Source: Isoetes taiwanensis
Taxonomy: Eukaryota; Streptophyta; Lycopodiopsida; Isoetales; Isoetaceae
Direction: 5' to 3'
DNA: 64,000 bases
Assembly (NCBI GenBank): GCA_021234155.1
Contig: JAJEKV010000020.1
Span: 17,847,018 to 17,911,017 of the forward strand
Each line of letters starts with the position of its first letter. The first letter of the stretch is position 1. Of the stretch, positions 57,131-64,000 are shown piece after piece. The position numbers were made by a program, and so were the translations under genes. Under the pieces are notes generated by a model, which was given only the letters and a program-made list of their open reading frames with translations, ran no database searches and was not told where the DNA came from.

Positions 57131-58542
57131 TGCAATCTTTAACAATGTGAAAAAAGATCCACACTTACCTTAGAGTTTTTGAGCAAGATATCCACTTCAT
57201 CAAGGTCTTGGTCTTTCTTACCAAACTTTTGCTGAGGAGGTGGAGCTATCACTTGAGCAGGTACTTCCATTGTAGGTGAGGGAGATCTAGTTGTGGGATG
57301 CCTACTTGATTCAGCATGTGTATTGACTTCATTCATTCTTCTGGTTTGCACTATCATAACTTCTTCAGTCTTGGGAGCGTCTGTAGCCTGAATAAACCTT
57401 ATTGAAGTGCTTGGTTCAGTAAACCTCACAGAAGGTTTAGGTTTTGACCTTTTTTCTTGTTCCTGCTTGGCAAAGTATTCTTTAACAGCACATTTAACAT
57501 CAGTATGACCAACTTCTTTGCAGAAAGAACAAATAGGACATTCTTTCCCAAAGTGGCCTTTCCTATTACATTTAGGACACACTTGCCAATAGCAAATTTC
57601 TGATGGATGAGTATTCCTATTACAATGGACACATTGAGGGTAAGTTTTGTTGTTCTTGCGGTTTTGAGCTCAACTAGTTGTTTGGTTAACTCTGCTAAAG
57701 CCTCGATAACCTTAGATAGGTCTGATTTAACCTCTGCAACTTGAGAACTAGCTTCCTCCTCCTTAGATTTCTTCTTTTCTTTACGTATTGCATACCTTTG
57801 GAATGGAAGGGTGATGGTCATAATGTGCATCGGTAACATCGAGGGGTAAAAGGATCATGGCCATGGTGGGAGATATGGTGCTTATCGGGCAAAGTAGAAA
57901 CATTTGAGTCGGATCGGTAGTTTTGGCAAAGACTTTGTATATGGAATCAAATCCTTGGCCGACTTGGACCTTAAGCAATTTCCTTTGGATATCGGTCTTC
58001 TTTTCGGACCATTGATGAAAGCGATTACTAAAAAAGTGTGGGAATCGTGACTGTGCTCTTTGACACCTGCTCATGAATGTCTTTGAATCTTTCTTTGTCT
58101 TGATTCACACTCTCTCCCACATGTATAGAAAAGCTTTGCAATTCATTAACCAAATCTTTGGGGGCGACTAACTTACCAAACTGTCGAAATTTCTTAGCGA
58201 GTTCATCCCATGAGGTAGTACCCATTAACTTCTCATAAGTTAACCAAGCACCAGCTTCACTCTCATCTTTGAAACATTTTTCAAATTCTGAAAGCTTGCA
58301 CCCTTTCTTGAAACCATAATCCCTGTAATAGTCTTCAAATATTCTCAAAAATGGTTAGCACTCATCTTTGGAATCAAAAGGTAGGCAAAGGAGCAGGAGA
58401 CATTCAACTCAAACTGATATGGCATGTTACGGGGTAAGCTAGTGGAGAAACTTGGAGGCAATGGCCTTTTCTACGCAATGATCGATACATCAACATCTTC
58501 CAATGGTTACGCCTGCTTTGGAAATTTTTGCTTTGGAGCCAT
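57130..58542 (-). pseudogene. M2 gag with three intact CCHC zinc knuckles
   Basis: The ATG at 58542 gives MAPK. The capsid segment at 58348-58028 reads RIFEDYYRDYGFKKGCKL, then YEKLMGTTSWDELAKKFRQFG and DLVNELQSFSIHVGESVNQ (106 open codons). The knuckles at 57633-57490 are CVHCNRNTHPSEIC, CPKCNRKGHFGKEC and CSFCKEVGHTDVKC, all CX2CX4HX4C and within 48 residues. The tail 57480-57139 is basic then Pro-rich and ends KKDQDLDEVDILLKNSKVS. Ty3/gypsy gag usually has one knuckle, sometimes two. Confidence 0.85.
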
Positions 58543-58584
58543 GAGTTACGAGATCGAGGGAAGATCTCGGTAGGACCCTCAAAA

Positions 58585-60544
58585 TGTTGACCCTAAACAC
58601 GGCTTATAGGTCAACCACAAGAATCAATTCAAGTTTTCACTCAAATTGGGGTTAGGACCTCGAGATCACTTAAGGTGATCGGTCTATACAAAGAAAATTC
58701 AAAGATAAGTTCAAAAAGTTTGAGTTCTATACCTTTCCCATTTTCAAAAAATGGTACCTTTGCCAAAACAATTGTAGTGTTGGGAGGCGGATAGATGTTT
58801 TGAGTCAGGATCTTTGTAGACTTGGTCAAAAAAGTTGTAGGTAGCAAATGACAAAGCCTCGACCAAGTCGAGGAGACTCAATCACAATGAGTTATTAGAG
58901 CTCAAAGTGAGGTCAAATTTTGGTCAATAGAGGTCAAATGTAGAAAGCGGTGATCGAGGAATTGAGATTTAGAGTTGCCAATCACTTTTTTGGGAATTTC
59001 CAAAGTAGGTAGATTGCAATGATCTTTGGGGAAGGTAGGCAAGCAGTCAAATACTAGTTTGGAGGTGTATAGGTATTTTTTGTATTTGGATTTAGCAAAA
59101 TACAATCTAGGCTGCTCAAACCGAGAGCAATTTTTTGAATTTGAGCTACACTTGGTATTTTTGAATGATTTCAACTCCTTTGGCTTTCTTAACACCCAAA
59201 GATGAGTGGAGAAGACCAAAGCTAAAAACACACAGAGATTTTTCTATAGAATTTTTTTGTGGTGAGAATTGCTAAGGAAAATATCAGAGACAAATTCAAC
59301 AACTTGGCAGTCAATTTGGATTGATATGAAGGTAGATATATCAAGATAACAATAGATAAGGATGCTTCATAGCTTCAAGTACAAGAAAATAATCATCAAA
59401 AGTCATAAGGTAATTTTTGAAAGTAATGTCAACTAAATCTTGTAGATCGGTCGAGGAGAGCTCAAGAACTTCAAGGATCGTCCGGATCTTGCTCGGCAAT
59501 GATCAATGTATGATCTGAATACTTACGGGCCTTCAAAAATCTTCATTATTGTTTCCCTATATATATGTTTTTGATTTAACGGTTCCGGCATTTTAGGGCT
59601 TAAATTTGGGCTTGATGAGATGCTTAAAGGCGGGAAATGCAGAAATAGATAGGTTTGAGTTCAATGATTCCATTCATTGATTCGGCGGGTTTCCATAATT
59701 AGGGTTCTTGAAGGTATTTTTCGGAAAATCCAGCGTCGATGACCGTATTTCTTGAGTATATCCCAAGAATATCTTTGTATTTATCAATTTTAGGAAGATA
59801 GGCCATGGTCCATAAGGGTACCACAAAAATAATTATGAGTCTTAACCCATTTGGGTCTATGGCAACCCTAATTTCTTTGGGGAATATTCTAGATGGGTAG
59901 AAAATGGGATATTAATGGAACATATTTGAGTGGCATAGGTACACATAATGGTAAAGAACAAGGAGGCACAAAAGCTTGTGAAAAAAAAGATTAGGCCAAG
60001 GGTATGTGGTAAGGGTGCAATATGAAGAATGAAAATAAGGCAAAGGGGGGTATGAAATGGGTAAGACATCCATGGGAAAACAAAATGTGGTAAGAAAGGT
60101 ACTTTTGGCAAAGGCAAAATATGATTTGCAAAAAGGTGAGCAAAGAAGAATATGAGTGTGAGGGAAAATGACTAGGGGAAATTCAAAAAAGGAAGGTGAG
60201 AATAAGATATGGGGGGTAGGCAAAAAAAATGGCTAAGGGATGGAACCAAATACCATGGGATCTTCTAAACTTTGAACTTCAATCTTCAAAAAATGCCTTC
60301 AAACTTCTTTAACCCAGAATCTTCTAGAGCATATTCTTGACTAAGCACTTTGACCTTGAATAAAAAGTACCTCATGTGAGTTTTGAACCTTGAGCACTTG
60401 TTGACTTGAGAAATGAACACCCTTTGACCTCCATATCAATGTTATTTGCCAAGAATCTTCAAACTTTGACCTAGTATTCCAAGATAAGTTGACCTAGTTT
60501 TGAATGCATGGATCACAAGTAGCATGTTGCCCTTTAGGGGAACC
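58585..60544 (-). repeat. 5' LTR of M2
   Basis: 1.96 kb; plus strand TGTTGACC ... CCCTTTAGGGGAACCA, the outer end corrupted. Nearly identical to 50333-52289. Confidence 0.9.
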
Positions 60545-61560
60545 AGCGGTTTAACAAATATGCCCCTCGAGGGAGCTAGCAAATGAGCTACAAACTTTTT
60601 GCATAAGGGCGGTGAAAGTATCAATCACTATGTGGAAAGGTTTAGTGCATACACGAGAAAATGCCAAAAGAGTCGGGTGCCCTCCCACACTCTACTTTGT
60701 GGCTGCTTTCATTAAGGGAATTTGTCACCAAGGCCTAAAGTACCTGAAAAGATGCTAAAAATTCAAAATCGAGGGAAGGGTTCGATACCATACACAAGGC
60801 TTTTGAAAAGGCAACTAAAATCTCTAATGATATGTCTTTTTACACGATAACCATGTAAACCATTGTGCTGACCCTTTTTACCCAGATTATGAACAAAGAG
60901 TATGAGCATGTGCACTGTGTATGCGATTGCAAAAAGAAAGAAGAAAATCAAAGATGAAGAGGCTGCACCTAAAATCAATGAATCAAGAGTGAGATGGCCA
61001 AAATGTACGAGACCATTGCGGAGGCCCGACCAAACAACTCTTGGGTTGAAAAAACAACAAAAAACTTATCCTCCTTGTGCACATTGTTTCAAAGATACTC
61101 ATCCCGCCGATATTTGCTATTACGGGGCATGCTTAAAATGTGGAAAGAAAGGTCATTTTGGAAAAATTTGCCCGTGTTATGCAACTTACGCAAGGAAATA
61201 GGTCATCGTGAAGACAAGTGTTTTGTCAAAGAATACTTTGACAAAGCGGGATAAAAAACAAGAAATTGGAAGGAAACATCGCCATCAGGTTTGTGGAGGA
61301 ATATGAGGGCGAGGGAAGAGATCATGGTGGTGCAAACAAGAAAAATGTTGGAAAATGGAACACTGCGGATAAAGGTATGAGCAAGAACCTTCACGTCAAC
61401 AAAAAGTTAGGGTAATAGCTCCACCTCCTTTTGAGAAGTTGAATAAAAAGGACAAAGAGTTAGATGAGCTAGACATGATCCTAAAAAGTTCTAAAAGCGA
61501 GCATAGGTCTCCTCACTCTTCTCAAAATTGCACCTAGCTATAGAGAGAAAATATTGAAGT
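60545..61560 (+). pseudogene. P1 copy 2 gag, C-terminal part with zinc knuckles
   Basis: Resumes with ELANELQTF...GGESINHYVERFSAY (60573-60660). Knuckles CAHCFKDTHPADIC and CLKCGKKGHFGKIC lie at about 61070-61170 in one open frame, followed by a damaged third (RKEIGHREDKC, about 61190-61225) and KEYFDKAG. Tail DKELDELDMILKSS near 61450-61490. Confidence 0.8.
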
Positions 61561-61569
61561 GTAATGATG

Positions 61570-62110
61570 TTGAACAAATTTCATTTCTTGATGTGCATGA
61601 GAGCAGAGAGAAAGTTGTATTAACTCAAGAAGAAAAAGATCCAGTGCCTTTACTTGCTCGGCTAGTTTAGGTGACTTGCATTTGTCTAGGGTCTTGCTAG
61701 ATGGAGGCTCCCCATTAAATGTCATGCCTCGGCATGTAATGAAGAAATGTGGTCTTCTTTGTCACTCAACCATCACTTTTGTCATATTGAGGTCATTCTC
61801 AATGCTAAAATAAAACCTATAGGACTAGTGACAAGGGTGCCAATAGAAATTGAAGGTATAATTGTTGAGGCAAGTTTCATAGTTGTGGCTTTTGAAGATA
61901 AGCGTGATGTGGTGACATATATGACTTGTTCTTTGGGAAGGAGGTGGTTGTCTCTTTGTCGATGCTAGACTGTCTGGTCCAAAGGGCGGTGTACTATTTC
62001 AAATGGAGCAAAGCTGTAACTCTATACAACAAAGCAGGTGATGCTAATCGTACAACTTTATAGAACAAGACATGTTGATTGAAGATGAGCAGTGTGTTAA
62101 AATGCCTATC
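61570..62110 (+). pseudogene. P1 copy 2 aspartic protease
   Basis: SARLGDLHLSRVLLDGGSPLNVMP (about 61655-61730), then KPIGLVTRVPIEIEGIIVEASFIVVAFEDKRDVVTYMTCSLGRRWLS (61810-61955). Active-site DGGS as in copy 1. Confidence 0.78.
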
Positions 62111-62169
62111 TACGTATGCAAACCAATAGAAATCATACCGAGGCTGTTTAGGTGACCTTGACATGGAAG

Positions 62170-62660
62170 CAAAACTCAATAGAGGTGTGTTGTGGTTTGA
62201 TGGTGGAATTTCAATCAAATTGAATATAGCATCTTCTGCCATTGTATGTCGAAACTCTGCCAATAAACTCTTATCAAAGTTGGTAGAGTACATGAAAAAA
62301 TTACTTCAAATATGGCTGAATATAAGGCACTTATAGCTGGCTTAGAGGAGTCTTTGGCTTTAGGTTTGACTAATATATCTATCTTTGGTGACTCTCAAGC
62401 GATATCTTGAGGCAATTGGCGGGAAGTATCGAGACCAAAAACAAGACATGTCAGAACTCAAAGAAAGGGTATTGCAATTGCTAAGCAAGTTCAAGGCTTG
62501 GGAGATCAAACATATACCTAGGGAAGATAAGAATTGTAAAAAAAAAAAAAAAAAAAAGATGCACTCAAGATAGAATAAATAGCCGTGCTCCTTGACTATT
62601 TGGTGAGGGCTATAAATGAAGATGAATTGAACAAAGGAAGATGCAACACAACTATATCCT
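62170..62660 (+). pseudogene. P1 copy 2 archaeal-type RNase H
   Basis: WFDGGISIKLNIASSAIV (62188-62245), NMAEYKALIAGLEESLALGLTNISIFGDSQ (about 62310-62400), ELKERVLQLLSKFKAWEIKHIPREDKNC (62453-62537). A run of 20 A at 62538-62557 replaces the bases that encode EA before the fourth catalytic Asp in copy 1. Linker AINEDELN near 62620. Confidence 0.82.
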
Positions 62661-62839
62661 GATACGGTGATAGATGCGGTTTAGAATAAGAGCAAGAGAA
62701 AGAGGTAAAAAGAGTTAACTATCAACAAAATGGGCAGGTAAGAACACTTTTCCTTGGGGATCTTTTTGATAGCAAAGATGAGGCCTCCTTAAAAATTTTC
62801 TTTGAGAGTTGGAAAGATGTATTTGCACGGGATTATCTG

Positions 62840-63760
62840 AGAATTAGTGGGAGTGAGGGTGACATCTGTGAATTTGAAATAAAGATAAAGGAAGATGCTA
62901 AACACTGTAATGCAAAACTTCAGGAAGAATAAATGCATCTTTGCTCACCACGATCGGAGAGGAATTATTAAAAGATGAAAAAGCTGAGGTTATTAAAGAG
63001 ATAACAAACCGGTAGGCTGTCTTGCATTGTTCGATGAAAAAAAAAAATAAGAGCATTAGGATTTGTATAGATTACAGGGGATCTAAACAAGGCCACTATT
63101 AAAGATTGTTATCCATTACCATTTCTAGAAGAAGTGTTACATGCAAGCTGCGAGGCAAGGAAATATATTCCTTTTTAGATGGATTTTCGGGTTTCAATCA
63201 AATCAAGATAAAAAAGGCGAGATCAAGCCAAGACCTCTTTCATAACCCCTTGGGGCACTTTTGCCATGATGAAAATGCCTTTTGGCTTGATGAATGCATC
63301 TGCTACCTTTCAAAGAGCAATGGATAAAATATTTCAAAGCATGCCAATATCAAACTTTAGAGTTTTCTTGGATGATTTTGTGCCTAGGATCTTCTCTAAC
63401 TAAGCATATGGAATTGCTGACAATGACAATGGAATTGTGCGAGAAAAGGGTGGAGTGTGTTTGAATCAAAAAGTGTGTATTCTTCTGTTCTAAAGGTGAA
63501 TTGCTAGGTCATGAGGTATCTACTCAAGGTATTAAAGTGTCTGAAGGAAGAAGGAAAAATGGAGGCTTTGAAGAAATTAGCTCCACCTAAAACCTTAAAA
63601 GCAAGTGAAGAGTTTCATGGGCTTGACAAGTTTTTGAGAATGTATGTGCCTAACTTTTCACACATCATAAGTCCTTTGGCAGCTCGACCGCGTGTTGGCA
63701 AGTATAATAAGAATGAAACAAATTTATTGCAATAGAATGGACAGATGAATGTCGGTGCAT
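62840..63760 (+). pseudogene. P1 copy 2 reverse transcriptase
   Basis: ICIDYRGSKQGH / ATIKDCYPLPFLEEVLHAS (63060-63150), GKEIYSFLDGFSGFNQIKIKKARSSQD (63155-63235), FITPWGTFAMMKMPFGLMNASATFQRAMD (about 63240-63325), VFLDDF with the Asp pair at 63373-63378, GELLGHEVSTQGIKVS (about 63500-63540), DKFLRMYVPNFSHIISPLAARPRVGKY (63625-63705). Here FLDGFSG is readable, unlike copy 1. Confidence 0.87.
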
Positions 63761-64000
63761 TTGACACTGTTGATAACTTCCATATGCCAATGGAGATTCT
63801 GAAACCACAGGACCTAGCTCAACCATTCGGGCATATATCGGTGTCACTAGCAAAGCGTAGGCATAGCACTCATCATGAGAAGCATGGGATAATATCTTTA
63901 CCCGACAAAATTTGGTGCGATCTTTGAAACGAGATACCTAGAATGGAAAAAAGTGCAATTTGGAATAATGTTTTTCCTACAAAGGCTTGGTCATATAGTT
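63760..64000 (+). pseudogene. P1 copy 2 gypsy-type RNase H, cut by window end
   Basis: Start of the domain after RT: MPMEILKPQDLAQPFGHISV (63785-63845), HHEKHGIISLPDKIWCDL (63873-63925), then NVFPTKAWSYS. Matches 19030-19241. The remaining part lies outside the window. Confidence 0.65.

Larger units (their letters stand above)
50333..60544 (-). mobile_element. Ty3/gypsy LTR retrotransposon M2 (minus strand), duplicate of M1
   Basis: 10.2 kb. LTRs are 50333-52289 (3') and 58585-60544 (5'). The internal region is read leftwards with all domains of M1, in general with longer open frames. It sits at the same base of P1 gag as M1. The right border reads CAGCGGTTTAAC, giving a possible GGTTT duplication with the left flank. 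Confidence 0.92.
44715..64000. repeat. Large duplicated segment, copy 2
   Basis: Second copy of the block at 1-19241, displaced by about 44.7 kb. It runs off the window at its right end, inside the P1 gypsy RNase H. To its left this copy keeps the rest of M3 (36311-44714) and the P0 RT region, which copy 1 would have outside the window. Whether this is a genomic duplication or an assembly duplication cannot be told from the sequence alone. Confidence 0.9.
47657..64000 (+). mobile_element. Ty3/gypsy element P1, second copy, right end outside window
   Basis: 5' LTR 47657-49953, gag to 50332, nested M2 at 50333-60544, then gag, PR, aRNH, RT and part of gRNH up to the window end. Left flank CCCTA is the same as for copy 1. 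Shared single-base differences with the copy 1 5' LTR against the 3' LTR show that this is a duplicate of the same insertion. Confidence 0.92.

Noticed and set aside
1-64000. CRISPR arrays, phage, bacterial operons, tRNA or rRNA genes
   Set aside because: No short regularly spaced repeats, no ribosome-site-led operons, and no tRNA cloverleaf found; the tRNA-like piece after the LTR is a primer binding site only.

Overview
This is nuclear heterochromatin of a land plant (large, repeat-rich genome; species not identifiable from the window). I see no host gene, rRNA, tRNA, CRISPR or prokaryotic gene. Almost every base belongs to long Ty3/gypsy LTR retrotransposons of one lineage, nested in each other, plus a LINE-1-type element. 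All reading frames are broken, but domain order is clear: gag with up to three CCHC zinc knuckles, protease (PR), an extra archaeal-type RNase H (aRNH), reverse transcriptase (RT), the usual gypsy RNase H (gRNH), integrase (IN). The aRNH lying before RT, rather than after it, is the most unusual coding feature. The primer binding site fits the 3' end of tRNA-Gln.

Layout. 1-2773: gag start and 5' LTR of a minus-strand element (M3 type). 2774-2954 and 24010-25710: integrase and 3' UTR of a plus-strand element P0, split by a later insertion. 2955-24009: plus-strand element P1 (LTRs of about 2.3 kb, target duplication CCCTA), inserted in the P0 integrase; its gag is itself split by minus-strand element M1 (5649-15852, LTRs of about 1.96 kb). 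25711-27627: 3' LTR of P0. 27628-28556: 3' part of a minus-strand LINE. 28557-29694: unclassified. 29695-30720 and 30721-31617: a second copy of the LTR/LINE junction; the LINE continues to about 33860 with RT and endonuclease. 33880-34377: piece of a minus-strand LTR. 34378-36310: RT region of a second P0 copy. 36311-47469: complete minus-strand element M3. 47470-47656: P0 integrase piece. 47657-64000: second P1 copy, again with a minus-strand element (M2, 50333-60544) at the same place in gag.

Bases 1-19241 and 44715-64000 are therefore two copies of one locus with identical nesting junctions: a segmental duplication about 44.7 kb apart, or an assembly duplication. The two 5' P1 LTRs share single-base differences from the 3' P1 LTR, so they descend from one insertion.

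Differences between copies are concentrated at CAG/CTG sites, often as CG-containing miscalls with small indels. That pattern fits long-read basecalling error at methylated CHG cytosines of silenced transposons, so part of the frame breakage is probably not biological. Insertion order inferred: P0, then M3 and P1 into P0, then M1/M2 into P1, then the duplication.
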